Translations under genes and position numbers: made by a program
Notes under the pieces: generated by a model
What the model saw: the letters and a program-made list of their open reading frames with translations, nothing else
Databases searched by the model: none
What the model was told of the DNA's origin: nothing
In this document: positions 6,934 through 14,104 of the stretch, in pieces
How positions within the stretch are numbered: the first letter of the stretch is position 1
Layout of the letters: each line of letters starts with the position of its first letter
Origin: an uncultured Dialister sp.
GTDB lineage: Bacteria > Bacillota > Negativicutes > Veillonellales > Dialisteraceae
DNA length: 16,845 bases
Direction: 5' to 3'
Assembly (NCBI GenBank): GCA_900545785.1
Contig: URAA01000020.1
Location: 1 to 16,845, forward strand

Positions 6934-6982
6934 AAAATCCCTTTCTTCTGCTTATAATCTTAAAGAAAGGGATTTTATTTTT
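6934..6982. terminator. Intrinsic terminator after pheA (symmetric hairpin)
   Basis: A 14-bp perfect stem, AAAATCCCTTTCTT at 6934-6947 with AAGAAAGGGATTTT at 6963-6976, encloses a 15-nt loop. It lies about 20 nt past the pheA stop. The minus-strand exit tract (TTTTGTGTTG) is only moderately T-rich; the plus-strand exit (TTTTATTTTTCC) is better. It separates the aromatic genes from the receptor promoter. Confidence 0.75.
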
Positions 6983-6995
6983 CCTTATATTCGTC

Positions 6996-7847
6996 TTATT
7001 TTTTTGTTACGAAAAAATCATTTTTTACTGCTTTATAATTTCCCAATATTTTAAAATAGGTGCATCGGGATCGGAGTCCTTCCAATGTCTGGCGGTTGGC
7101 GGGATTTTTTAAGCTTCCCATGACATCGATGTGGAAGAAATATTCAAAAGGATGGTTTTCCATCGGTCTTGATTCCAGATGAGTCATATTCATTCCGCCG
7201 TAGAAAAAATAGCCGAGCACATGATAGAGTGCTCCCGGTTCATGGGGCACTGAAATAATCAGCGTGATTTTATCCGATTCGTCGGTCACTTCCTGCTCGG
7301 CACCGATAATAAAGAAACGGGTACAGTTGTAAGGATTGTCGGAAATATTTTCTTTGATCACTTGAAGGCCGTACATTTTTGCCGCTGCCGCGCTTGCCAC
7401 GGCTCCTTGATTTTTCAGTCCTTCTTCTCTCACTTTTTCGGCGCTTTGGGATGTGGAAAAATAAGGCATTCTTTTCCAGTTTTCATGTTCTTTGAAAAAG
7501 GAAACACATTGGGCAAATCCTTGCGGATGTGAATAGACGGTATCGATATCTTCCAAAACCGCCCCGGGAATTCCCAGCAGATGATGCTCGATTTTTACCA
7601 TTTGTTCAGCAACAACGGCGCAATCGTAGCGGCGGATCAGATCATATACATCGGTGATCCCGCCGGTAGAGGAATTTTCAATGGGAACGACGCCGTAATC
7701 AATTTTCTTTTCCGCCACGCTGCGGATCACTTCTTCAAAAAAAGAAAAATAATATTCTTCCCGCTCCCTGTTTCCGAATTGCTGTTCCATTGCCGTATAG
7801 GAATAGGATCCTTTTGCGCCGTAGCAGCCTGCTTTCAATTTATTCAT
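6996..7847 (-). CDS. pheA: Prephenate dehydratase (monofunctional, with ACT domain)
   Basis: A 283-residue enzyme converting prephenate to phenylpyruvate, the committed step to phenylalanine. The catalytic part (about 4-183) has the conserved GVVPIENSSTGG (52-63), SHPQGFAQC (106-114) and TRFFIIG (176-182); the Thr-Arg-Phe triad is the active-site signature. A C-terminal ACT domain (about 191-275) carries GAL (205-207) and ESRP (225-228), the phenylalanine-binding motifs, so feedback inhibition by phenylalanine is expected. There is no chorismate mutase domain, unlike the fused enterobacterial P-protein. The ATG is 2 nt after the tyrA stop; its ribosome binding site GGGAGG lies inside the end of tyrA, so the two are co-translated. 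Confidence 0.96.
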   Translation of the reverse strand: MNKLKAGCYGAKGSYSYTAMEQQFGNREREEYYFSFFEEVIRSVAEKKIDYGVVPIENSSTGGITDVYDLIRRYDCAVVAEQMVKIEHHLLGIPGAVLEDIDTVYSHPQGFAQCVSFFKEHENWKRMPYFSTSQSAEKVREEGLKNQGAVASAAAAKMYGLQVIKENISDNPYNCTRFFIIGAEQEVTDESDKITLIISVPHEPGALYHVLGYFFYGGMNMTHLESRPMENHPFEYFFHIDVMGSLKNPANRQTLEGLRSRCTYFKILGNYKAVKNDFFVTKK

Positions 7848-7849
7848 CC

Positions 7850-8701
7850 TTATTTTTCCTCCCTCGAAAGAGATCGCTTTCTCTTTCCTGCTTTTTCCAA
7901 CTGTTCTTTCAAACTTGCTTCGTCTTTTTCTTTAAGGGCTTTACGAAATTCGGAAAGGCTTTGGGAAAAACGATCGATTTCTTCCAGCAGATTTTCTCTG
8001 TTTTCTAAAAATAAATCCGTCCAAAGTATGCTGTTGATATCTGCCACTCTCGTTTCATCTCTGAAAGAACCGCCGATGAAATATTTTGTTTCTTCCGTCA
8101 TGGACCGGCTGTTTACCAGTGCCGCTGCAATGACATGAGGCAAATCACTGGTGTAAGCAATGCGGCGGTCATGTTCTTCCGCCGTCACTTCCGTCACATG
8201 GGAAGCGCCCAGCTCCAGAGCGAGCCGGCGGATCATGTCAATATGTTCAGCCTTGTTTTTTTCATGAGGAATGATCAAAAAATTGGCTCCCTGAAAAATC
8301 TCCGACTTTGATTGGGAAAATCCCGCTCCTTCTCTTCCGCACATGGGATGGGTGGAAATAAAATCCATGGACGGCGGAATCATTTCCCTCACGTACTCCG
8401 CCATATCTCCTTTTACGCCGGCTATGTCTGTTAAAACCGCTTCGGGATGAAATTCCTGCACATGTTCTTTTATAAATTCCGCCGTCCCCCGGATGGGCGT
8501 GCAAAAAATAATCAGTTTTGCTTTTTTCCAATCTTTTCTGTCTATGCTGTCGACAACGCCGGAAAGGAGAGCTTCTTCCGCCACCTCTTTCGTCCTGTTA
8601 ATCCCGATAACGACGGCTCCCAATTTTTTCAGTCCTTTTGCAAAGGATCCTCCCATAAGTCCGAGACCGACTATCGCCACGGTCATTCCTTTAAAATCCA
8701 T
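7850..8701 (-). CDS. tyrA: Prephenate dehydrogenase
   Basis: A 283-residue NAD(P)-dependent enzyme that oxidatively decarboxylates prephenate to 4-hydroxyphenylpyruvate for tyrosine. The Rossmann motif GLGLMGGS is at 12-19. STHPMCGREGAGF (116-128) holds the conserved His118, and SDLPHVIAAAL and FRDETRVA further on match the substrate-binding helices (the second His of the usual SHLPH is kept; the first is Asp). Its length equals the core enzyme with neither an N-terminal chorismate mutase nor the C-terminal ACT domain of the Bacillus protein, so allosteric control at the protein level may be weaker. The start ATG at 8701 has AAAGGAGC 8 nt upstream. It follows aroB after 109 nt containing two hairpins. 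Confidence 0.94.
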   Translation of the reverse strand: MDFKGMTVAIVGLGLMGGSFAKGLKKLGAVVIGINRTKEVAEEALLSGVVDSIDRKDWKKAKLIIFCTPIRGTAEFIKEHVQEFHPEAVLTDIAGVKGDMAEYVREMIPPSMDFISTHPMCGREGAGFSQSKSEIFQGANFLIIPHEKNKAEHIDMIRRLALELGASHVTEVTAEEHDRRIAYTSDLPHVIAAALVNSRSMTEETKYFIGGSFRDETRVADINSILWTDLFLENRENLLEEIDRFSQSLSEFRKALKEKDEASLKEQLEKAGKRKRSLSREEK

Positions 8702-8730
8702 TCTTCTCTGCTCCTTTTCTCCATCGATAC

Positions 8731-8755
8731 AAAAAAGCGGGAACGAGCCCGCTTT
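8731..8755 (-). terminator. Terminator-like hairpin between aroB and tyrA
   Basis: On the minus strand AAAGCGGG (8755-8748) pairs with CCCGCTTT (8741-8734) around a 6-nt loop and runs into TTTTTT (8736-8731). This is a standard intrinsic terminator placed only 30 nt before the tyrA ATG. No convincing promoter lies after it, so it probably reduces, rather than blocks, tyrA-pheA expression from the aroB promoter, or acts as an attenuator. Confidence 0.6.
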
Positions 8756-8793
8756 ATCAATTTCATCGCACTCTTCCGACGCGGATATAATAA

Positions 8794-8812
8794 AATATAC
8801 CTTCGGTATATT
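8794..8812. other. Perfect short inverted repeat overlapping the aroB stop codon
   Basis: AATATACC (8794-8801) and GGTATATT (8805-8812) form an 8-bp stem with a 3-nt loop that includes the last bases of the aroB stop codon. It precedes the GC-rich hairpin at 8734-8755. It may stabilise the aroB 3' end or take part in an alternative fold with that hairpin; the sequence alone does not decide. Confidence 0.4.
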
Positions 8813-9881
8813 ATTTCATATAGAGATATTTCTTAAGCATATCCGTGTTTCCGCTGTAGAGATACCCTTTACCGATTTCTAAAATCAGGGGAATCTCATT
8901 TCCTTTTCCAAACCTGTCGTTTTCTTCTATGAGGGAAGATAAAGCGTCGGGAGGAATATCCAAACCGGCAGGAAGTCCGACGGATTTCAATACATAGGCA
9001 ATACGCTGTGCCGTTCCCTGTTTCGTGAGGCCGAACATTTCCGATGCTTTGGTGATCATGTACATTCCTGCTGCCGTTGCTTCTCCGTGAGTTATTTTTT
9101 GATCGTTGAAACGATAGTATCTTTCCGCCGCTCTTCCTATCAGATGGCCGAAGTCAAGAATACGCCGTTCTCCTTTGCCGCGGGGATCCATTTCTATGAC
9201 AGGTGCTTTGATTTCTACACAGCGGCGGATCAGTTCGGGCAATCTTTTGATGATTTCCTTATCTGACGAAGCTTCTTCAAAGATTTCAAATAATTCTTTA
9301 TCTGCCACGCAGCCTACCTTTATCGCTTCGCCGAAGCCGTTATGAATATATCGGGGCGGCAAGGTGCGTACTGCGGCGGTGTCGATATAAACGGCTCTCG
9401 GCTGATAAAAAACGCCGATCATATTTTTTCTGTTTCCCAAGTCAACGGAAACTTTCCCGCCTATGGAACTGCCGATCTGTGCCAAAAGAGAGGTCGGCAC
9501 TTGCACATAAGGGATCCCGCTTTGAAAAGTTGCCGCCGCAAATCCTGTTATATCACCGACTGCACGGCCGCCTAAAGCAATCAATACATCTTTTTCACCG
9601 ATGCCGAATTCGGCAAGGGCCTCATAGACACGTTTGACGACAGAGAGGTTTCTTATGTTTTCTCCGGGAGAAAGATTCATCATGAGCACCTCGGCGCCTT
9701 CTTCTTCAAGACGTCTCTTCAGATCTTGTCCGTACAGTTTTTCCACTGCCGTTTCCGTCAAAATGACTGCTTTTCCGGCACCGGTGAGGGTAATGATTTC
9801 TCTTCCTGCCCGCTCGATCAGTCCTTCATCGAGCATGACATCATATGAATTTTCACCTAAATCGATATGTACCGTATCCAT
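8811..9881 (-). CDS. aroB: 3-dehydroquinate synthase-like protein (AroB family, altered active site)
   Basis: A 356-residue protein of the sugar-phosphate cyclase family from ATG 9881, which has GGGAGGGC just upstream; an in-frame ATG at 9980 lies beyond the promoter and is rejected. Family hallmarks are clear: ALGGxxVGD, VPTSLLAQ, SSIGGK, RKNMIGVFYQP, GFGEAIKVG, DFGHLIG and THGEATAAGM. The three zinc ligands of known DHQ synthases (Glu in GEAIK, His in DFGH, His in THGEA) and the lysines of GGK, AIK and EIKA are present. However, the Arg of the usual Y/F-x-RG is Ser (FQSG), the Asp of AQVDSS is Gly (AQIGSS), the Asn of LNFGH is Asp, and the second His of GHTFGHA is Arg. Proximity to tyrA and pheA argues for DHQ synthase; these changes raise doubt about exact activity. 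Confidence 0.82.
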   Translation of the reverse strand: MDTVHIDLGENSYDVMLDEGLIERAGREIITLTGAGKAVILTETAVEKLYGQDLKRRLEEEGAEVLMMNLSPGENIRNLSVVKRVYEALAEFGIGEKDVLIALGGRAVGDITGFAAATFQSGIPYVQVPTSLLAQIGSSIGGKVSVDLGNRKNMIGVFYQPRAVYIDTAAVRTLPPRYIHNGFGEAIKVGCVADKELFEIFEEASSDKEIIKRLPELIRRCVEIKAPVIEMDPRGKGERRILDFGHLIGRAAERYYRFNDQKITHGEATAAGMYMITKASEMFGLTKQGTAQRIAYVLKSVGLPAGLDIPPDALSSLIEENDRFGKGNEIPLILEIGKGYLYSGNTDMLKKYLYMK

Positions 9882-9908
9882 TGCGCCCTCCCGTTTCTTC
9901 TTTTTTGT

Positions 9909-9917
9909 ATTATAGCA
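9909..9917 (-). promoter_or_regulatory. Extended -10 promoter of aroB
   Basis: On the minus strand TGCTATAAT gives a perfect -10 with the TGn extension; no TTGACA-like -35 is seen at the right distance. The predicted start is near 9902, about 20 nt before the aroB ATG. An 18-bp palindrome covers the -35 region. Confidence 0.6.
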
Positions 9918-9926
9918 AATCTCCGA

Positions 9927-9944
9927 AAAAAAGGATCCTTTTTT
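9927..9944. promoter_or_regulatory. 18-bp perfect palindrome over the aroB -35 region
   Basis: AAAAAAGGATCCTTTTTT is exactly self-complementary. It spans where the -35 element of the aroB promoter should be, a usual place for a repressor or activator site. The flanking A and T runs make part of the symmetry cheap, but the GGATCC centre extends it. From 9945 to 10026 I see nothing further. Confidence 0.35.
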
Positions 9945-10026
9945 ACCGTCTTTCCCTTTGAAAATAAAGCTCCTCTTCATTTTTTCGTCAAACTTCTGTT
10001 TTTACAGGAAAATCTCTTGTAAAGCA

Positions 10027-10055
10027 TTTAAATTTCCCTTAGATCCCTGTATAAT
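10027..10055 (+). promoter_or_regulatory. Promoter of the potABCD operon
   Basis: A perfect TATAAT at 10050-10055 is preceded, with 17 nt spacing, by TTTAAA at 10027-10032 (four of six matches to TTGACA). The predicted start is near 10062, which gives a leader of about 190 nt before potA containing a small ORF and a hairpin structure. Confidence 0.6.
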
Positions 10056-10082
10056 TAAAAATACAGTAAGGAAACTGATTCA

Positions 10083-10175
10083 ATGAGTTCATCCGACGTG
10101 ATGAGATTTTTATACTCCCTTAAGGAAAACCGCGGATCATCGCAACGCTTCGATTTTTCGATAAAGGCACTGTAA
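10083..10175 (+). CDS. Candidate 30-codon leader peptide upstream of potA
   Basis: An ATG at 10083 with AAGGA at 10068-10072 (10 nt spacing) opens a frame of 30 codons ending with TAA at 10173-10175. The peptide begins MSSSDVMRFLYSLKENRG and ends FSIKAL; it is serine-rich with several Arg and Lys, and has no signal peptide or membrane helix. It lies about 20 nt after the predicted transcription start and stops 3 nt before the first base of the terminator-like structure at 10179. That arrangement is typical of translation-dependent attenuation. No known family is recognised. A frame of this length can arise by chance, so support comes from the position, the ribosome binding site and the hairpin. 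Confidence 0.45.
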   Translation: MSSSDVMRFLYSLKENRGSSQRFDFSIKAL

Positions 10176-10178
10176 AAA

Positions 10179-10221
10179 GAAACGACCGGCTTTCGGGCCG
10201 AATTGAGTCGGCTTCCTTTTT
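10179..10221 (+). terminator. Attenuator-like hairpins before potA
   Basis: Two mutually exclusive folds share 10197-10200. In one, CGGC (10187-10190) pairs with GCCG (10197-10200), enclosed by GAA/TTC and CGAC/GTCG pairs (10179-10186 with 10207-10215). In the other, GCCGA (10197-10201) pairs with TCGGC (10208-10212) and is followed by TTCCTTTTT. The T-tract at 10217-10221 makes this a plausible intrinsic terminator in the leader, 33 nt before potA. Confidence 0.5.
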
Positions 10222-10253
10222 AAAATTGATCTTGAGAGGTGGGGAATGTTTTA

Positions 10254-11258
10254 ATGGACGGAATGAAAGAACTGGTGCGGCTGGAAAATATCACAAAACG
10301 TTACGACAATCATGTGATCATTCCATCTCTGAATCTCACTGTTCATGACGGTGAATTTTTGACTTTGCTCGGCCCTTCGGGCTGCGGGAAAACGACTTTG
10401 CTCCGTATCATCGCCGGTTTGGATAAGCCCACTTCGGGAAAAGTCATTCTCGACGGACAGGATATCACCGATTTCCCTCCTTATAAAAGAGATGTCAATA
10501 CGGTATTTCAAAATTACGCCCTCTTTCCTCATATGACGGTGGAGGAAAATATCGGCTTCGGTCTCAAAATGAAAGGAATTTCTAAAGAGGAATCACAAGA
10601 TCGCATTCAGAAAGTATTGAAACTGATCCAGCTGGAAAAACTGGGGAACCGCTATCCCGCCCAAATGTCGGGCGGACAGCAGCAGCGTGTCGCCATCGCC
10701 CGCGCTTTGGTGAATAATCCGAAAATGCTTCTTTTGGACGAACCCCTCGGTGCTTTGGACTATCAGCTTCGGAAAGCGCTGCAGATCGAATTAAAAGATT
10801 TGCAGGAAGAACTGGGCCTGACTTTTATTTTTGTCACCCACGATCAGGAAGAAGCTCTCACCATGAGCGACCGTATCGTCGTCATGAATGACGGCGTCAT
10901 CCAGCAGGACGATGATCCGAACACCATCTATCATCATCCGGATACGGCTTTTGTCGCTGAATTCATCGGGGAAAGTAATTTCTTTGATTTCGGTGACAAG
11001 ACTCTCGTTCTTCGTCCGGAAAAACTGAACCTTTGCGGAGAGCATGAGGTGAATCCCGATCATCCGGCGCCCAAATTTTTCGGCACCATTGACGATGTCA
11101 TTTTTTACGGTACGATTGACAAAGTTTTTATCCTCCTCGACGGTTCGGGGCAAGAAGTCATCGCTTATCAATATTTCGATGATGTGAAGCGCTGGCAGAT
11201 CGGTGACCGCATCGGAATCTGGTGGTATGAGGAAGACGGGGTGACGGTAAAAAGATGA
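10254..11258 (+). CDS. potA: Spermidine/putrescine ABC transporter ATPase
   Basis: A 334-residue ATP-binding subunit that powers polyamine import at the inner membrane. Walker A GPSGCGKTT is at 40-48, the Q-loop around FQNYALFPH (85-93), the ABC signature MSGGQQQRVAIARAL at 138-152, Walker B LLLDEP at 159-164, the D-loop GALD next to it, and the switch His196 in VTHD. The C-terminal 100 residues form the TOBE regulatory region, with LRPEKL. Length is a little short of the E. coli protein (378). The ATG at 10254 has AGGTGGGGA about 8 nt upstream; an in-frame GTG at 10239 overlaps that site. It shares ATGA with potB. The PotA-type family also includes spermidine-like transporters for other cations, but the full PotABCD set supports polyamines. 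Confidence 0.95.
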   Translation: MDGMKELVRLENITKRYDNHVIIPSLNLTVHDGEFLTLLGPSGCGKTTLLRIIAGLDKPTSGKVILDGQDITDFPPYKRDVNTVFQNYALFPHMTVEENIGFGLKMKGISKEESQDRIQKVLKLIQLEKLGNRYPAQMSGGQQQRVAIARALVNNPKMLLLDEPLGALDYQLRKALQIELKDLQEELGLTFIFVTHDQEEALTMSDRIVVMNDGVIQQDDDPNTIYHHPDTAFVAEFIGESNFFDFGDKTLVLRPEKLNLCGEHEVNPDHPAPKFFGTIDDVIFYGTIDKVFILLDGSGQEVIAYQYFDDVKRWQIGDRIGIWWYEEDGVTVKR

Positions 11259-12112
11259 ACAGAAACGGTAAATATTTAATCCTTCCTTCCCTCTTCTGGC
11301 TGGTTATATTTTTCGTCATTCCCATGCTGATCGTGGTGGCCGTTTCTTTTGCGGGCCGCAGCGCTTACGGTCAGATCATTTTTCAATGGACGACGGAAAA
11401 CTATGCCCGTTTTTTTGATCCCCTTTATATTTCCATCTTCATTCAGACTTTGATTGTCGCCGTGGTGACCACATTATGCACCGTGCTCATGGGATATCCT
11501 CTGGCGTACTATATCGCCCGTCTGCCCCGGCATCTTCGTTCCAAAGGGCTGATTCTCTGCATGATCCCTTTTTGGATCAATTTTCTCATCCGCTCTTATG
11601 CATGGGTGATCATTCTCCGCACCCAGGGAGTCATCAATACCCTCCTTTTAAAAGCGGGACTGATCGATCTGCCTCTCCAATTTTTATACAATGAAGGGGC
11701 GGTCATGATCGGCATGGTCTATGCACTCCTTCCTTTCATGATCCTTCCCGTTTACGTTTCCATAGAGCAGCTTGACCGCCGTCTTTTGGAAGCCGCCGCC
11801 GACTTGGGGGCTTCTCCTTTCACGGCATTTCGAAAAATCACGCTGCCTCTCACCCTTCCGGGAATTGCCGCAGGAACGATTCTTGTATTTATTTCCTCCC
11901 TCGGCATGTTCGTCGTCCCTGATGTGATGGGCGGTTCCAAAGCGGCCCTAGTGGGAAATGTCATTCAGAACCAGTTCCTTTCCGCCCGGGACTGGCCTTT
12001 CGGTTCCGCCCTTTCCATTCTTCTTGCCCTCCTTTCCCTTATTTTGATCATCCTTTACTACAAAGCGATCAATGTACAGAAAGGAGGCAGCCATGCAAAA
12101 AACTTGGCGTAG
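11255..12112 (+). CDS. potB: Spermidine/putrescine ABC transporter permease (PotB)
   Basis: A 285-residue inner-membrane permease with six predicted membrane segments, the first at about 8-31. The cytoplasmic EAA loop EAAADLGASPFTAFRKITLP (179-198) keeps Glu, Ala-Ala, Asp and Gly, the docking surface for PotA. It pairs with PotC to form the channel. The start ATG overlaps the potA stop (ATGA at 11255-11258). Length matches PotB of E. coli (about 285). Confidence 0.94.
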   Translation: MNRNGKYLILPSLFWLVIFFVIPMLIVVAVSFAGRSAYGQIIFQWTTENYARFFDPLYISIFIQTLIVAVVTTLCTVLMGYPLAYYIARLPRHLRSKGLILCMIPFWINFLIRSYAWVIILRTQGVINTLLLKAGLIDLPLQFLYNEGAVMIGMVYALLPFMILPVYVSIEQLDRRLLEAAADLGASPFTAFRKITLPLTLPGIAAGTILVFISSLGMFVVPDVMGGSKAALVGNVIQNQFLSARDWPFGSALSILLALLSLILIILYYKAINVQKGGSHAKNLA

Positions 12113-12932
12113 TCACGTACTCCTTGCCTACTCCCTTGCGGTTCTTGCCTTTTTGTACCTTCCCCTCATCATTCTCGCGCTTTATTCTTTTAACGACTCC
12201 CGCCTGAATGCGATATGGACGGGATTCACCTTCAAATGGTATCTTCAGCTTTTCGAGAACCGCTATGTTTTGGAAGCTTTGGGAAATACACTTTTCATCG
12301 GTGCCGTTTCCACCGTGGTTTCTACCGTCCTCGGTACGACCGCCGCCATTGCTCTCCATCGGTACAGATATAAATTTGAAAATATGATGAACGGTCTGAT
12401 TTACCTTCCGATTCTCATACCGGAAATCGTGATGGGCCTTTCCCTTCTTGTCCTTTTTTCCCAAGTAGGACTTCCTTTGGGAAAACCGAGCATCATTCTC
12501 GCCCACATCACATTCTGTCTCTCTTTCGTCGTTATCACCGTCGGCGCCCGTCTGGACGGAATGAAAGAAGAATACGAAGAAGCGGCAAGCGATTTATATG
12601 CAAGACCGTGGCAATGTTTCCGCTATGTCACCCTTCCGCTCATCATGCCCGGTGTCGTCGCCGGCGCCTTGATCGCTTTCACTCTTTCCATCGATGATTT
12701 CGTCATCAGCTTTTTCGTGGCGGGCCCGGATTCCACCACTCTCCCTCTTTACATTTACGCCATGGTCAAACGGGGAATTTCTCCGGAGATCAATGCTCTT
12801 TCCACTCTGATGATGGCAGTGGAAATATTTCTTGTCCTCCTCGCCGATTTTGTTCAGACAAGACAAATGCGCCATCGGGAAAAAAGCGAAGAAGAGGAAG
12901 AAAATAATCTTTACGAGGAGCGGAGCCGATGA
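12093..12932 (+). CDS. potC: Spermidine/putrescine ABC transporter permease (PotC)
   Basis: A 279-residue second permease subunit. ATG 12093 is chosen because AAAGGAGG lies 5 nt upstream; an in-frame ATG at 12072 has no such site. Membrane segments start at about residue 9. The EAA loop YEEAASDLYARPWQCFRYV (161-179) has Tyr where the conserved Gly normally sits, a mild oddity. The C-terminus after the last membrane helix is unusually charged (RHREKSEEEEENN). It begins inside the last 20 nt of potB and shares ATGA with potD, so the four genes form one translationally linked unit. Confidence 0.94.
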   Translation: MQKTWRSHVLLAYSLAVLAFLYLPLIILALYSFNDSRLNAIWTGFTFKWYLQLFENRYVLEALGNTLFIGAVSTVVSTVLGTTAAIALHRYRYKFENMMNGLIYLPILIPEIVMGLSLLVLFSQVGLPLGKPSIILAHITFCLSFVVITVGARLDGMKEEYEEAASDLYARPWQCFRYVTLPLIMPGVVAGALIAFTLSIDDFVISFFVAGPDSTTLPLYIYAMVKRGISPEINALSTLMMAVEIFLVLLADFVQTRQMRHREKSEEEEENNLYEERSR

Positions 12933-13999
12933 AAAAAATACTGATCTTGATACTTTCCTTTTTTATCCTCGCCGCTTCAGGCTGCGGCAAGGAAGAGTCG
13001 CACCCTTCATCTGCGGGAGATGAACAAGTCCTCAATCTTTACAGCTGGGCCGATAATTTTTCTCCCGAAGTACTGGCGGATTTTGAAGATAAATACCACT
13101 GCAAAATCAATTACGATGTATTCGGCAGCAATGAAGAACTTCTTGCCAAGATCCATGCCGGCGGTTCCCGTTACGATCTCATCCAGCCTTCCGATTATAT
13201 GGTCTCCACCATGATAAAGCTCGATCTTTTGGAAAAGCTGGACAAAAACAATATTCCCAACACTGCCTATATTTTGCCGCAGCTGAAATCTCCCCCCTAT
13301 GATCCGACCGGCGATTACTCCGTCGTCTATACTTGGGGCGTAACAGGCATCGCTTATAACACGAAATACATCAAAGAAAAGCCTGTTTCTTGGACAGATT
13401 TATGGAACAAAAAATATAAAGACCGGGTCATTCTTTTAAATGACGGAAGAGAAGTCATCGGCATGGCGCTGAAAAGACGGGGGTATTCGGTCAACTCCGT
13501 CAATAAAAAGGAAATCGATGAAGCCTTGCAGGATCTGCGTGACCTGCGGCCGAACATCCTCGCTTATGACACAGATACTATCAAGCAAAAATTCATTGCC
13601 GAAGAGGCATGGATCGGTACCATGTGGTCCGGCGACGCTTCTTTCTCTTATCAGGAAAATCCCGATATCGCTTTTGTCATCCCTGAAGAAGGGGCCGTCA
13701 TATGGGCGGATACTTTTGCTATTCCCAAGGGCGCTCAAAACAAAGAACTGGCGGAAAAATTCATCAACTATCTCTATGATCCGGAAGTGAGTGCCAAAAA
13801 CTATGAATACATCGGCTACAACGATCCGAATACAAGATCCGCTCCTTTCCATTCGGAAGAATATAAGAGCGATCCCATGCTGAAAGCTGCCAAAGACTAT
13901 ATTTCAAAAGGAGAATGGATAGAAGATCTCGGGGATGCCCTGACCATGTACGACAGAGCATGGACGGAATTGAAAATAAGGAAATATTCTTTCTTCTGA
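12929..13999 (+). CDS. potD: Spermidine/putrescine-binding lipoprotein
   Basis: A 356-residue substrate-binding protein. A lipoprotein signal (MKKILILILSFFILAASGC) has its lipobox cysteine at residue 19, so it is probably anchored to the outer face of the inner membrane instead of free in the periplasm as in E. coli. The mature part shows the family stretches LNLYSWADNFSPEVL, YDLIQPSDYMV, WGVTGIAYNTKYI, WIGTMWSGDASF and VIWADTFAIPKGAQN, which in PotD/PotF form the polyamine cleft of acidic and aromatic residues. Length agrees with PotD (about 348). It overlaps potC by ATGA, ends the operon, and is followed by a terminator. Confidence 0.94.
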   Translation: MKKILILILSFFILAASGCGKEESHPSSAGDEQVLNLYSWADNFSPEVLADFEDKYHCKINYDVFGSNEELLAKIHAGGSRYDLIQPSDYMVSTMIKLDLLEKLDKNNIPNTAYILPQLKSPPYDPTGDYSVVYTWGVTGIAYNTKYIKEKPVSWTDLWNKKYKDRVILLNDGREVIGMALKRRGYSVNSVNKKEIDEALQDLRDLRPNILAYDTDTIKQKFIAEEAWIGTMWSGDASFSYQENPDIAFVIPEEGAVIWADTFAIPKGAQNKELAEKFINYLYDPEVSAKNYEYIGYNDPNTRSAPFHSEEYKSDPMLKAAKDYISKGEWIEDLGDALTMYDRAWTELKIRKYSFF

Positions 14000-14050
14000 T
14001 AATCGGTTTTCTTCTCTATTATCGGATACATTGCTATAAAAGAGCATCAA

Positions 14051-14088
14051 AAAACCTCCCTGCCGTCTTTTTTCGGCAGAGAGGTTTT
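14051..14088. terminator. Bidirectional intrinsic terminator between potD and ileS
   Basis: AAAACCTC-C-CTGCCG (14051-14065) pairs with CGGCAG-A-GAGGTTTT (14074-14088) around an 8-nt loop, one mismatch within 15 positions. It lies 51 nt after the potD stop and 16 nt after the ileS stop on the other strand, so it serves both convergent transcripts. Confidence 0.85.
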
Positions 14089-14104
14089 CGGTTTTATAAG
14101 GAAA

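Noticed and set aside
7581..8138. 185-codon plus-strand open frame across the pheA-tyrA junction
   Set aside because: It runs antisense to two well-supported enzymes, with no start signal or family resemblance.
8702..8810. T-box leader before tyrA-pheA
   Set aside because: The gap is too short and has no AGGGTGGNACCGCG-like motif; the same motif is absent before aroB.
9882..9980. N-terminal extension of AroB from an in-frame ATG at 9980
   Set aside because: It would include the TATAAT promoter and the ribosome binding site of the internal ATG; AroB proteins begin about where ATG 9881 places them.
10056..10178. Guanidine, ppGpp/PRPP or other ykkC-type riboswitch before potA
   Set aside because: I could not line up the leader with the conserved cores of these classes; a covariance-model search would settle it.
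10239..10253. GTG start for potA
   Set aside because: It sits on the ribosome binding site that serves ATG 10254.
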